Below, piece after piece: positions 16,211-25,837 of a stretch of 64,000 nucleotides of DNA; position 1 is the stretch's first letter, and every line of letters begins with the position of its first letter. The notes beneath the pieces were generated by a model, which worked only from the letters and a program-made list of their open reading frames with translations, searched no databases and was not told the origin of the DNA. This DNA comes from an uncultured Flavobacteriales bacterium (lineage in GTDB: Bacteria; Bacteroidota; Bacteroidia; Flavobacteriales_D; Crocinitomicaceae), in NCBI GenBank assembly GCA_937973685.1, contig CALJKJ010000018.1, forward strand, positions 62,001-126,000, written 5' to 3'. The position numbers and the translations under genes were made by a program.

Positions 16211-19200
16211 ATGATAACAAAAATGACAATCTTTAAAGAACGTAAAGCACTTGTTTTAATAGCATTCTCAAGCTTTTTAACAACGATAACTTTATTTGCA
16301 CAAATTGTTACGTTTGAAATTCCATGGACCAAACCGATTTTAGTGACAGAAGATGGGATTCAACGCTCAATTCCGGCAATTACAAATGGTTCTTATCAAG
16401 ATGGCTTGCCATTGTTTTCTGCGTCAATTGACTTGATTAGAGGAGATTACGAAATTGATTATCAAATACTAACAACTGAAATCGCACATGATGTAGATGT
16501 TGAGTTGGTTGCTACAAATTTAACTAACATTGGTAAAAGTCCGATAATTAAATTAATTCCGATAACGACCAAAAAAGGGACAAGTATAAGTGTTGCATTG
16601 ATTCCGTATTATTTTTCGAATGGTCAATTAATCAAAATAACTTCATTTTCTGTTTCCTACATTTATCATCCACCGATAATAAACAATCAACTAAAAGATT
16701 ACGCAACCAATTCAAAGCTTTCAAATGGTTTGTGGTATAAAATTGCTATTCCTGCAGATGGCGTATATAAAATAGATAAGCAACTTTTGCAAAGTTTAGG
16801 GATAGATATTACTACCTTTTCCCCAAGTGCTTTAAATGTATATGGAAATGCTAGTGGTAAATTGTCTGAAGCGAATAATGATTTTTATTACGATGATTTG
16901 ATTAAAAACCCAATTCTAGCAGTAGGTGAATCAGATGGAGTTTTTAATGAGACTGATTATTTTGCATTTTATGCAGCTGGCCCTCATCGTTGGGATTACA
17001 CCAATTTGAATGGTTTTGATCGTACTCAGAATGTCTACTCAGATGTTGCACATTATTTCATTCATATTGACGTTACTGATGCGCCAAGTCGGATACAAAC
17101 AATTGATAACTCCTCCTTAACTGCTTTTCAAACTGTTTCCGATTATACTTATTATGCAATTCATGAAGAAGAAAAATACAATTTAGTAAAAGGAGGACAA
17201 CGTTGGTATGGTGAATTATTTGATGGTTTCTTATCGCAGGATTTTAGTTTTAATATTCCTGATTTGGTTATGAATCAATCGGTAACATTGAAGTATGCTT
17301 TTGCTACGAATGCACGAACCAGTGGCAATTATTTTCAGATCAAACAAGGAAATTTGTTAGTAGCAACACAGAATGCTTCTGCGGTCTCCGCAGATTATGC
17401 TCGAAATGTAAGTTCGGTTACTTATCAGCCTACGACTGCAAATCAAAACTACACAGTTGTTTTTAATCGTGTTAACCCTACTATCAAAGGTTATTTGGAT
17501 TATTTGACAGTAATTGCTCGTAGAAATTTAATCTATAACGGTACTCAATTTCAGTTTCGCGATTTACAAAGTGTAGGAGCAGGAAACACAACGCAATTTA
17601 ACATTACTACAACTACAACTACAACTAATTTATTCGTTTGGGATGTTACCAACAAACGTTCACCAAAAGAGATGTTGGGAAGTTTTTCTAGTTCGCAATT
17701 TTCGTTCAAACAGGCAACAGATTCATTACGTGAATTTATTGTTTTTTCTTCAACAAATTTGCTTTCTCCATCAGCTGTTGGAATTGTTCAGAATCAAAAT
17801 ATTCACGGGTTTGCAAACAAAGACTATGTCATTGTTACCCATCCAAATTTTTTAAGTCAAGCGGAACGTTTAGCGGCATTACATGAAGCAAATGGAACGT
17901 CGACACACGTTGTTACAACAGAGCAAGTTTATAATGAATTTTCATGTGGAACGCAAGATGCGACTGCAATTCGCCGAATGATGAAAATGTTTTATGACCG
18001 AGCAGGGCTTATTGATTCGCTTAAGCCAAAGTATTTGTTGTTGTTTGGTGACGTTACGTATGACCCAAAAAACAGAGTAGGAGATAACAATTACTTTGTC
18101 CCTTCTTTCCAAGTTGTCAATTCTGAAAATCATATTTCAGCTTTAATCACAGATGACTATTTTGGTTTATTAGATGCAAATGCTGGAATTAATGGATCGG
18201 ATCAAATGCGGCTTGGAGTAGGTCGTTTGTTGATATCAACGCAAGAACATGCCGTGCAACAAGTCAATAAAATTGAACATTACATGAAAAATGGAAGTCA
18301 ATTTTTTTCAGGAGGTCCGAATGATTGTTGTTCTGGCGATTTGTCTTCAAGTTTTGACGATTGGCGCACCAATTACACCTTAATCACAGATGATGAAGAG
18401 GGGGGGTATTTTGTCAATGTTGATGCTGAACCAGTTTCCCAACATGTATATGCTGCTCATCCAGAAATGAATGTAGATAAAATTTATTCGGATGCATTTG
18501 TTCAGACTTCAGGAGCTGGAGGTGAACGTTATCCAACTGTTTACGAAGCGATAACAGATCGAATTGAGCGTGGAAGTTTGATAACAAATTACATTGGACA
18601 TGGAGGTGAAGTAGGCGCTGCAGAAGAGCGTATCATTACAATTCCTCAAATCCAAGCATGGACAAACATTAATAAATTAGGATTGTTTGTAACTGCTACT
18701 TGTGAATTCACAAAGTTTGATGACCCAAGTCGTGTGTCGGCTGGTGAATGGGTTTCCTTGAATCCTACAGGTGGAGCAATTGCTTTAATGACAACAACAC
18801 GATCTGTCTTTTTTGGTGTCAATTCTACAACAATAGACGCTTTTTACAATTATGTTTTCATGCGTGAGTCTGATGGAGCCCCTATGACATTTGGTAAAAT
18901 CATTCAATTGACTAAAAACAACTCCCAATTTTCAGAAAATCGCCGTTGCTTTAGTCTAATCGGAGATCCAGCATTACAAATCGCATTACCTAGATTTAAT
19001 GTGGTGACTGATTCTATCAATCACATAGCAGCTAATCAATTCAATGATACCATAAAAGCATTAAGTAAAATGCATGTTTCAGGTCATTTGGAAGATATTT
19101 TCGGGAATAAACTAAATGGATTTAATGGTGTTGTTTCACCAACTATTTTTGATAAAACGAAGTCGAATACTACATTGATGAACGACCCAGATTCACCATT

Positions 19201-20074
19201 AATCACATTCAAAACGCAAAAAAATGCTTTGTACAAAGGGAAAGCAACTGTTTTAAATGGAGATTTTGAATTTGAGTTTCTTGTACCAAAAGATATTGAT
19301 TACAGTTTTGGTAAAGGGAGAATAAGTTATTATGCAAACAATAATGCAACTGATGCAATAGGCTATGACACTAGTTTTGTTGTCGGGGGAATTAATACAA
19401 CTGCACAACAAGATAATCACGGACCAACAATACAGGTTTATTTGAACGATAAGAACTTTGTGAATGGAGGAACAACAAGCACAACACCATTGTTAATTGT
19501 GGAAGCATTTGACGAATCTGGAATCAATACTGTTGGAAATGGCGTGGGACATGATTTGATTGCCATTTTAGACGGGAATTCAGGTGATCCAATAGTGTTA
19601 AATAATTATTATACAGCAAGTTTGGATAACTATCAATCGGGAAAAATCAATTATACGCTCCGTAATTTAACACCAGGAGAACATACGCTCGATGTTAAAA
19701 TTTGGGATGTAAACAATAATTCGTCTGTGCAACGCTTGCTTTTTACAGTTATCGATGAGGATCAAGTTGCATTACAAAAGGTGTTGAATTACCCGAATCC
19801 ATTTACAACAAAAACGACTTTCTTCTTTGAGCACAATCAGTCGTGTGCGTCATTAGAAACACAGATTCAAATTTTCACAGTCTCTGGTCGTTTGGTTCGC
19901 ACGATCAATCAAACTGTTCCTACTGCAGGATTTCGAATTGACGGTATTGATTGGGATGGGAAAGATGATTATGGCGACCAATTAGCAAAAGGAGTTTACG
20001 TTTATAAAATTTCGATCAACTTACCTGCAGGTGGGAAAGCAGAAAAAGTAGAAAAATTGGTTCTTTTAAAATAG
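16211..20074 (+). CDS. porU: Type IX secretion sortase PorU
   Basis: A 1287-residue Cys protease-like sortase that removes T9SS C-terminal signals and transfers the cargo to its surface anchor. A signal-like N-terminus (ALVLIAFSSFLTTITLFAQ) precedes a long pro-region. The C25 (gingipain) peptidase domain follows at about residues 540-930, with catalytic His797 in YIGHGGE and Cys831 in TATCEFTKFDD. The C-terminus (NYPNPFTTKTTF...KGVYVYKI) resembles a T9SS sorting domain, which PorU keeps. A run of seven Thr (codons 17606-17626) interrupts the middle. It is divergent from porP by 155 bp and heads porU-porV-ispF. Confidence 0.95.
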   Translation: MITKMTIFKERKALVLIAFSSFLTTITLFAQIVTFEIPWTKPILVTEDGIQRSIPAITNGSYQDGLPLFSASIDLIRGDYEIDYQILTTEIAHDVDVELVATNLTNIGKSPIIKLIPITTKKGTSISVALIPYYFSNGQLIKITSFSVSYIYHPPIINNQLKDYATNSKLSNGLWYKIAIPADGVYKIDKQLLQSLGIDITTFSPSALNVYGNASGKLSEANNDFYYDDLIKNPILAVGESDGVFNETDYFAFYAAGPHRWDYTNLNGFDRTQNVYSDVAHYFIHIDVTDAPSRIQTIDNSSLTAFQTVSDYTYYAIHEEEKYNLVKGGQRWYGELFDGFLSQDFSFNIPDLVMNQSVTLKYAFATNARTSGNYFQIKQGNLLVATQNASAVSADYARNVSSVTYQPTTANQNYTVVFNRVNPTIKGYLDYLTVIARRNLIYNGTQFQFRDLQSVGAGNTTQFNITTTTTTTNLFVWDVTNKRSPKEMLGSFSSSQFSFKQATDSLREFIVFSSTNLLSPSAVGIVQNQNIHGFANKDYVIVTHPNFLSQAERLAALHEANGTSTHVVTTEQVYNEFSCGTQDATAIRRMMKMFYDRAGLIDSLKPKYLLLFGDVTYDPKNRVGDNNYFVPSFQVVNSENHISALITDDYFGLLDANAGINGSDQMRLGVGRLLISTQEHAVQQVNKIEHYMKNGSQFFSGGPNDCCSGDLSSSFDDWRTNYTLITDDEEGGYFVNVDAEPVSQHVYAAHPEMNVDKIYSDAFVQTSGAGGERYPTVYEAITDRIERGSLITNYIGHGGEVGAAEERIITIPQIQAWTNINKLGLFVTATCEFTKFDDPSRVSAGEWVSLNPTGGAIALMTTTRSVFFGVNSTTIDAFYNYVFMRESDGAPMTFGKIIQLTKNNSQFSENRRCFSLIGDPALQIALPRFNVVTDSINHIAANQFNDTIKALSKMHVSGHLEDIFGNKLNGFNGVVSPTIFDKTKSNTTLMNDPDSPLITFKTQKNALYKGKATVLNGDFEFEFLVPKDIDYSFGKGRISYYANNNATDAIGYDTSFVVGGINTTAQQDNHGPTIQVYLNDKNFVNGGTTSTTPLLIVEAFDESGINTVGNGVGHDLIAILDGNSGDPIVLNNYYTASLDNYQSGKINYTLRNLTPGEHTLDVKIWDVNNNSSVQRLLFTVIDEDQVALQKVLNYPNPFTTKTTFFFEHNQSCASLETQIQIFTVSGRLVRTINQTVPTAGFRIDGIDWDGKDDYGDQLAKGVYVYKISINLPAGGKAEKVEKLVLLK

Positions 20075-20101
20075 TTATACAATAAAAGTAATTTAAAAAC
20101 G

Positions 20102-20109
20102 TATTTTTG
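20102..20109 (+). promoter_or_regulatory. Candidate -7 element for porV
   Basis: TATTTTTG matches TAnnTTTG exactly, 21 bp before the porV ATG. porV may therefore be transcribed independently of porU as well as with it. Confidence 0.4.
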
Positions 20110-20130
20110 TTTCAACAATCAAAATATAAG

Positions 20131-21381
20131 ATGAATTTTCATAAAATTATATTCGTTTCAATGTGTGCTCCTTTTTTGACTTTTGGTCAAGGAAGTGGTG
20201 TAACAGATGAGCAATTACAATTAAATACAATTACCACATCAATGCCTTTTTTATCCATTACTCCCGAGTCTCGTGGGGGTGCAATGGGTGAAGCAGGTAC
20301 AGCGCTTTCAGCAAACTCAACATCAATTTTTTGGAATACAGCCATGTTGAATTTTGCAGATGACGATGCAGAAATTAGTGTCAGTTATACTCCTTGGTTA
20401 CGAAAATTAACAAATGATATTCACTTATCTTATCTATCTGGTTACAAACGATTAGGAACAAAACAAGCAATTGCCGCATCGTTGCGTTATTTTAGTCTTG
20501 GCGAAATAACATTTACTGATGCCAATGCTCAATTTATTCGTGAAGACAAACCAAGTGAATTTGAATTAGCGTTTGGTTATGCGTTTAAATTAGCCGAAAA
20601 ACATAGCATTGGAATCAACGGTAAATTTGCTTATTCAAACTTAACAGGTGGATTAGTTGTTGCAGGTGCTCAAACGAAAGCAGGAATTGCAGGAATTGCC
20701 GACATTTCTTATGCCTTTAGAAATGATGATATTGATTGGTTTGGAAAAAGAGGAGTTTATACCTTAGGTGTAACCTTGAATAACATTGGAAATAAAATAG
20801 CTTATTCGGAAACATCTCGAAGAGACTTTTTACCAATGAATTTAAAAATTGGTAATGCATATACTATTGAAGTTGACAAATACAACAAATTCACGTATAG
20901 TTTAGATTTACAAAAACTATTGGTACCAACTCCGGGACTTTATGACAACGGGCAGTTAATCTCAGGAAAATCGAGTGATGTAGGTGTGATTGCTGGATTA
21001 GTTCAGTCTTTTTATGATGCGCCAGGTGTTGTGTCGGTTGATGAAAACGGAGATTATATTCAAAATGCAGATGGTTCTTACGCTGTTGTAAAAGGAACGC
21101 GCTTAAAAGAGGAATTAACTGAAATAAATATTGCAACAGGTTTTGAATATTGGTATGCAAATTCATTTGCGATTCGTGGAGGATTTTTCTATGAAAACAA
21201 AAACAAAGGAGACCGTAAATATTTCACAGCAGGAATTGCGTTGCAGTATAATTTGTTTGGAGTAGACATCTCTTATCTTGCAGCATTGAAACGCGATAAT
21301 CCATTAGCGAATACACTCCGTTTTACTTTGCGTTTTAAACTCGGAGATAATAAAGTTGGCGCGGATAAAAAACCTGAATAA
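20131..21381 (+). CDS. porV: Type IX secretion outer-membrane shuttle PorV
   Basis: A 416-residue outer-membrane beta-barrel of the FadL-like PorV (LptO/PG27) family. It carries cargo from the translocon to PorU. A signal peptide (MNFHKIIFVSMCAPFLTFG) is followed by the family hallmark near residue 45, SITPESRGGAMGEAG and NSTSIFWNTA. A series of beta strands fills the rest. ATG 20131 is chosen over the upstream in-frame TTG because it gives the signal peptide and follows the promoter match. It lies 56 bp after porU, and ispF overlaps its stop by one base. Confidence 0.95.
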   Translation: MNFHKIIFVSMCAPFLTFGQGSGVTDEQLQLNTITTSMPFLSITPESRGGAMGEAGTALSANSTSIFWNTAMLNFADDDAEISVSYTPWLRKLTNDIHLSYLSGYKRLGTKQAIAASLRYFSLGEITFTDANAQFIREDKPSEFELAFGYAFKLAEKHSIGINGKFAYSNLTGGLVVAGAQTKAGIAGIADISYAFRNDDIDWFGKRGVYTLGVTLNNIGNKIAYSETSRRDFLPMNLKIGNAYTIEVDKYNKFTYSLDLQKLLVPTPGLYDNGQLISGKSSDVGVIAGLVQSFYDAPGVVSVDENGDYIQNADGSYAVVKGTRLKEELTEINIATGFEYWYANSFAIRGGFFYENKNKGDRKYFTAGIALQYNLFGVDISYLAALKRDNPLANTLRFTLRFKLGDNKVGADKKPE

Positions 21382-21860
21382 TGGATATCCGAATAGGTTT
21401 TGGTGTTGATGTTCATCGCTTAGAAGCAGGACGTGAATTTGTGTTAGGTGGCGTAAAACTTCCTGCTACTTTTGGAGCAGTTGGTCATTCGGATGCGGAT
21501 GTATTGATTCATGCTATTTGCGATGCACTACTTGGGGCGTTAAACTTACGTGATATCGGTTTTCATTTTTCAGATACAGATCCTCAATACAAAGGTATCG
21601 ATTCAACAATCTTGTTGAAAAATGTAATGACGTTGATTTCTGATAAAGGTTTTCACGTTGTAAATATTGATGCAACGGTTATTTTAGAGCAACCCAAAGT
21701 CAATCCACACATTCCTGCGATGCAAGCAATTTTAGCGGAACTATTACAGGTGACAATTGATCGCGTTTCTATAAAAGCAACTACACACGAAAAAGTTGAT
21801 TCTTTTGGAGCAGGGGAAGCTGTTAAAGCTTACGCTGTATGTTTGCTTTCAGCTAATTAA
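21381..21860 (+). CDS. ispF: 2-C-methyl-D-erythritol 2,4-cyclodiphosphate synthase
   Basis: A 159-residue MEP-pathway enzyme that cyclises CDP-ME 2-phosphate to ME-2,4-cyclodiphosphate on the way to isoprenoids. The zinc ligands are in GFGVDVHRLE (Asp8, His10) and GHSDADVLIHAICDALLGA. The C-terminal KATTHEKVDSFGAGEA is the usual nucleotide-binding segment. The length is exactly normal. Its ATG shares one base with the porV stop (TAATG), so it is translationally coupled to the T9SS operon, although the pathway is unrelated. Confidence 0.96.
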   Translation: MDIRIGFGVDVHRLEAGREFVLGGVKLPATFGAVGHSDADVLIHAICDALLGALNLRDIGFHFSDTDPQYKGIDSTILLKNVMTLISDKGFHVVNIDATVILEQPKVNPHIPAMQAILAELLQVTIDRVSIKATTHEKVDSFGAGEAVKAYAVCLLSAN

Positions 21861-21866
21861 GTTGTT

Positions 21867-22643
21867 TTAAGCTGTTGTTACGGCTTTTAAAACGCCATCC
21901 CACAAGATAATTCGACTTTCCAACGAGCGTAGTACATAGCTGGTTGCTTCTTCCCATTTTGTCGCGTCATCTCCACATAATTCTGAAACCATTTCGAGTG
22001 CCAAATGGCTGTGGAGATCGCCGTCTACTTCAATGTGTCTATCTAAATAGTATTTAAACGTTGCAATTTGATCCGGAAATTGTTCGTTGATATCATTTAC
22101 GATGGCTAAAAACATGTTTGGAATCAAGTCTTCACGTCCAAAAGTGAAAACAGCAGCAATAATGTGAGGCTTATTTGTAGCGATTACTTCAAAAGTGAAA
22201 TTCAGAAAATGTTGCGCATGTTCAGGAATAGATGAGTTTGCAATTGCTTCGTGTAAAGGAACTCCTGCTTTTAGTTTTTCAAGTAATTCATCTATGCTTT
22301 TTCGAGAAGCGCCAATTTGCGCCATAGCCTCTAAATACAATTCAAAATGACTGATATTTCCCTCTCGTTGAAAAGCAACATCCGATTCTTCCCCACAAAC
22401 AATCTCGTTGATTAGAAAACGCACTTTTGCTGATCCAACTGGAAACCATGGGACTTGTGTGCACGTTAAGCTGGATTGCAAAGATTTAAGCAACGACATG
22501 AAATCCCAAACTGCATAGATGTGGTGCTCCATGAAGTGTTTCACATCATCAATTGTTTTTATTGCTTTGTAAGTTGGGTGGTTGATAATTTTATGTTGTA
22601 AATCAGCAGTTGCTTCTTGGATGTTTTTGATATGTGAATTCAT
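21867..22643 (-). CDS. DUF3050 domain-containing protein (heme-oxygenase-like fold)
   Basis: A 258-residue soluble, mostly helical protein. The N-terminal HPTYKAIKTIDDVKHFMEHH and the segments KVRFLINEIVCGEESD and YLDRHIEVDGDLHSHLAL are the pattern I recognise as DUF3050. This family is related to TENA/heme-oxygenase-like di-iron proteins; the conserved Glu and His residues in these segments would be metal ligands. The substrate is unknown. It is a single minus-strand gene converging on ispF with six bases between the stops and no clear terminator. Confidence 0.75.
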   Translation of the reverse strand: MNSHIKNIQEATADLQHKIINHPTYKAIKTIDDVKHFMEHHIYAVWDFMSLLKSLQSSLTCTQVPWFPVGSAKVRFLINEIVCGEESDVAFQREGNISHFELYLEAMAQIGASRKSIDELLEKLKAGVPLHEAIANSSIPEHAQHFLNFTFEVIATNKPHIIAAVFTFGREDLIPNMFLAIVNDINEQFPDQIATFKYYLDRHIEVDGDLHSHLALEMVSELCGDDATKWEEATSYVLRSLESRIILWDGVLKAVTTA

Positions 22644-22766
22644 AATTGCTTTATTTTATGGAACAGCTTAAATTTCTTTTTGTTTTATTTTTTTTAAAAA
22701 ATCATGAAAAAAACAGAAGATTTTTTGCAAAAATAAGAATGAGTATGCAATAACTATATTTTCTAG

Positions 22767-22774
22767 TACATTTG
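22767..22774 (+). promoter_or_regulatory. Candidate -7 element abutting the start of the secreted nuclease gene
   Basis: TACATTTG matches TAnnTTTG exactly and ends four bases before the ATG at 22779. If used, the mRNA would be leaderless or nearly so. Confidence 0.45.
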
Positions 22775-22778
22775 ATTG

Positions 22779-24527
22779 ATGAAATTTCTAATGATTTTTA
22801 TATTGTCGTTCTGTTTTTTTGGAAAGACATATTCTCAAAACACTGTTCCGATTCGTGTAGTTTCGTATAATTTACTGAATTTTCCTAATGGAAGAGACGA
22901 TTGTGGAACCACCAATATTAACTTACCAAACAGGACAGATACCTTACGTAAAATTATGAGGTACTTGCAACCCGATATTTTTGTTGGATGTGAAATTCAA
23001 TCACAAGCAGGTTGTGATAGTATTCTTTCACGTACTTTGAATGTCTTTGGAGCACAGGATTACGCGCGTGCAAATTTCGTATATAATACATCTGGAGGGA
23101 ATGATTTGCAGAACATGTTGTTTTATAAACAGTCCAAGTTGGTTTTAAAAGAACATCGAATTGTCCAAACAAGTGTGAGAGACCTCAATCATTATATTCT
23201 TTATGTAATAGACCCAACATTACCGCTACATCATGATACGTGTTTTATTGAAGTGTTCATGTGTCATCTAAAAGCAGGTAATACAACTGCCGATTTGGTA
23301 GACAGAGCAGCTCAAACGGCGATATTAAAACAAGTTATCGCTTCAAGACCAGCAAATCGCTCTATTTTTGTCTGTGGTGACATGAATTCCTACACGAGTT
23401 CCGAACAAGCGTATCAAAATTTACTGACTGGCAGTCGGCCTTTGTATGATCCACTTGGCATGCCAGGTAGTTGGACATCTAATCCAACGTTTAGTGCAAT
23501 TCATACACAATCTCCAAGACTGACAGGTTACTATGCTTGTGGTTCAACTGGTGGAATGGATGACCGATTTGATCATATTTTAGTTACCCAAAATGTATTG
23601 TCTGGTTCTGATAGTGTCAAATATGTTACAAATTCATACAAAGCGATTGGAAATGATGGCAATCATTACAATACAAGTTTACTTGCGCTTCCACACAACA
23701 CAATGTACCCTGACTCAGTTGTCAATGCGCTTTTTTACATGTCCGATCATTTACCTGTAAAATTAGATGTACTTGTTCATCATCCTTTAAATTACGGATT
23801 AAATTTGACGTATTCTATCAACGGAAATACCTGTTCCCCTCTTGGATTAAGTGCTACTGTTGTTCCTTTAATTGGAACTGCTCCATTTTCATATAATTGG
23901 GGTGTATTAAGCGGTAATCAGCAAAATCAAACTGCAATAAACTTATTAGCAGGGGTTTATGATGTTACTGTGACGGATGCTCAAGGGATTATTGATCATG
24001 TTTTCATTGAAATTCCAGCAGTTTCAACGATGAGCGCAAGTGTTTTTTCAACACCTGAAACGACCAATTGTGATGGTTCATCTTTTGTTGTTGTAGCTGG
24101 CGGATCACAACCTTATTCTTTTCAATGGGATGATTCTCAGCAACAAACAAGTTATTCTTTAACAGGTCTTTGTGCTGGGAATTACACTTGTGTTGTGACA
24201 GATGCAACAGGTTGTCAATTAACATTAACAACAACAATATTACCATGGGACGCAGGTTTAGATGAACAATTGTATTATTCATTAATACATGTTTCACCGA
24301 ATCCCTTTGAGTCAACTCTTACCATAGAAATCCCAAATGAATTAATCAACAAAGACGTAACATTTCAACTGTATTCAGTAATTGGGGAAGAAGTGTTGTT
24401 TGAGAAAAACGTTAAAACCTGCAATAATCAGGTACAAATTGAAGGGCTTCAGTTTTTAAAACATGGAACTTATTTTTTAAAGATCGAATCTGGAACAACC
24501 AAACGTTATTTCCAATTATTGAAATAA
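22779..24527 (+). CDS. Secreted endonuclease/exonuclease/phosphatase-family protein with SprB repeats and T9SS sorting domain
   Basis: A 582-residue modular exported protein. After a signal peptide (MKFLMIFILSFCFFGKTYS) an EEP (DNase I-like) domain covers about residues 25-330, with VSYNLLNFPNGRDD, GCEIQS, CGDMNSY and the terminal SDHLPVKLDV carrying the usual catalytic Asp/His. Two SprB-type repeats follow (PFSYNWG...LAGVYDVTVTDAQG and PYSFQWD...LCAGNYTCVVTDATGC). The last 80 or so residues are a type A sorting domain (VSPNPFESTLTI...GTYFLKIESG). It is probably a cell-surface or released nuclease, secreted by the Por machinery encoded nearby. ATG 22779 is preferred to the TTG at 22776. Confidence 0.88.
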   Translation: MKFLMIFILSFCFFGKTYSQNTVPIRVVSYNLLNFPNGRDDCGTTNINLPNRTDTLRKIMRYLQPDIFVGCEIQSQAGCDSILSRTLNVFGAQDYARANFVYNTSGGNDLQNMLFYKQSKLVLKEHRIVQTSVRDLNHYILYVIDPTLPLHHDTCFIEVFMCHLKAGNTTADLVDRAAQTAILKQVIASRPANRSIFVCGDMNSYTSSEQAYQNLLTGSRPLYDPLGMPGSWTSNPTFSAIHTQSPRLTGYYACGSTGGMDDRFDHILVTQNVLSGSDSVKYVTNSYKAIGNDGNHYNTSLLALPHNTMYPDSVVNALFYMSDHLPVKLDVLVHHPLNYGLNLTYSINGNTCSPLGLSATVVPLIGTAPFSYNWGVLSGNQQNQTAINLLAGVYDVTVTDAQGIIDHVFIEIPAVSTMSASVFSTPETTNCDGSSFVVVAGGSQPYSFQWDDSQQQTSYSLTGLCAGNYTCVVTDATGCQLTLTTTILPWDAGLDEQLYYSLIHVSPNPFESTLTIEIPNELINKDVTFQLYSVIGEEVLFEKNVKTCNNQVQIEGLQFLKHGTYFLKIESGTTKRYFQLLK

Positions 24528-24534
24528 AAGCAAT

Positions 24535-25791
24535 TTAAGATTGTGAAATTGGGTAGCACAAACAGAATTTCTCAACAGGTTGCGCAAGTGCAGAAATATT
24601 TAAGTTATCTGAAGCCTTTGAAACATCAATAATACTTTTGTCTTTCATCAAGAGGTTGATCGTCTGTTTTACTTGACTATATGCATTGTTTGTTAAGGAT
24701 TCTGAATAGATAAAGTATTTTAATTCCTCATCATTTAAACCAAATTCATTGCGCACTAATTCCATTTCAAATTGAATTCGATCGGGACTAAATGGTTCTT
24801 TTGCTATTTCAACTTTGTGTAATTTACGTTGAACAAGTCGTTGTGAAAGTAGCGCTAAAACTTTGTCATCGCATGTTTGCCAAACTTTGACAGCCCCCAT
24901 AATATCAAAATCGTCCAATTGTGCAAATGTTGCTAAAATCGTTGGGTTGTTTTCGAAGTCAGCCTGGCTAATTGTGTTTTTCAAGAAAAAACTCAAAGCG
25001 GGACTAGCAAATAAATCTGCTCCATCAAGTGCTAATTCTTTTGCTCGTCGTAGGATGTTAATCAACATAAACTCAGCTGAAACAACAGTTTTGTGCATGT
25101 AAACTTGCCAGTACATTACGCGCCGTGAAACGATAAATTTTTCAATCGAATAAATTCCTTTTTCTTCCACAACTAATTGGTCGTGGTGTACATTTAACAT
25201 TTCAATTAAGCGTTCAGTTCCAACAATTCCCTCCGAAACGCCAGTAAAAAAACTGTCACGCGTTAAATAATCCAAACGGTCCATGTCTAATTGACTCGAA
25301 ACCAGTTGGTGTAGGAATTTCTTGTGGTATTGATTGCTAAAAATTAGTAAAGCTCGTTGTAAGTCGTCGCTGTTTTGTGGAAATTCCTTTTTCAACGCTT
25401 CAATGAAATAGGCAGATATTTTTTCGTGGCTAACACCACTTACAATGTCATATTCCAACGCGTGACTAAATGGTCCATGACCAATATCATGTAATAAAAT
25501 AGCTACTAAAACCGCACGTTCCTCTTCCATGCTAATAGGATGGCCTTTTTTGCGAATAACGCCAATTGCGAGTGTCATCAAGTGCATTGCGCCAATTACG
25601 TGATGAAAACGGGTATGAAGCGCACCAGGATACACCAAATGTGTCATTCCCAATTGCTTGATATAACGCAAACGTTGAATGTATGGATGTTCAATCAAAT
25701 CGAAAATAAATTCGTCTGGAATTGAAATAAAACCATACACAGGATCGTTAATGATTTTCTTTTTATTATTTCTGTGCGTGTTTGTTCTCAA
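24535..25791 (-). CDS. HD-domain phosphohydrolase (dGTPase-like)
   Basis: A 418-residue HD-superfamily protein. The metal site is formed by RFHHVIGAMHLM and LLHDIGHGPFSHALE, the classic H...HD pattern of the dNTP triphosphohydrolase/SAMHD1-like branch. The mid-domain LDMDRLDYLTRDSFFTGVSEG is also typical. It probably hydrolyses a nucleotide triphosphate; the substrate is unknown. The start appears to be TTG 25791, since no ATG lies before the conserved region. It is divergent from porX, with a TAnnTTTG match at 25815-25822. Confidence 0.85.
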   Translation of the reverse strand: MRTNTHRNNKKKIINDPVYGFISIPDEFIFDLIEHPYIQRLRYIKQLGMTHLVYPGALHTRFHHVIGAMHLMTLAIGVIRKKGHPISMEEERAVLVAILLHDIGHGPFSHALEYDIVSGVSHEKISAYFIEALKKEFPQNSDDLQRALLIFSNQYHKKFLHQLVSSQLDMDRLDYLTRDSFFTGVSEGIVGTERLIEMLNVHHDQLVVEEKGIYSIEKFIVSRRVMYWQVYMHKTVVSAEFMLINILRRAKELALDGADLFASPALSFFLKNTISQADFENNPTILATFAQLDDFDIMGAVKVWQTCDDKVLALLSQRLVQRKLHKVEIAKEPFSPDRIQFEMELVRNEFGLNDEELKYFIYSESLTNNAYSQVKQTINLLMKDKSIIDVSKASDNLNISALAQPVEKFCLCYPISQS

Positions 25792-25814
25792 ATCTTTAAT
25801 TTTAAAAACTTATT

Positions 25815-25822
25815 CAAATCTA
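25815..25822 (-). promoter_or_regulatory. Candidate -7 element for the HD hydrolase
   Basis: The minus strand reads TAGATTTG (TAnnTTTG), 23 bp upstream of the TTG start, in the gap shared with divergent porX. Confidence 0.4.
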
Positions 25823-25837
25823 ATTAAACTTTAGGAT

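Noticed and set aside
16078..16332. 84-residue open frame on minus over the porU start
   Set aside because: It overlaps the porU signal peptide and the porP-porU promoter gap; no plausible protein features.
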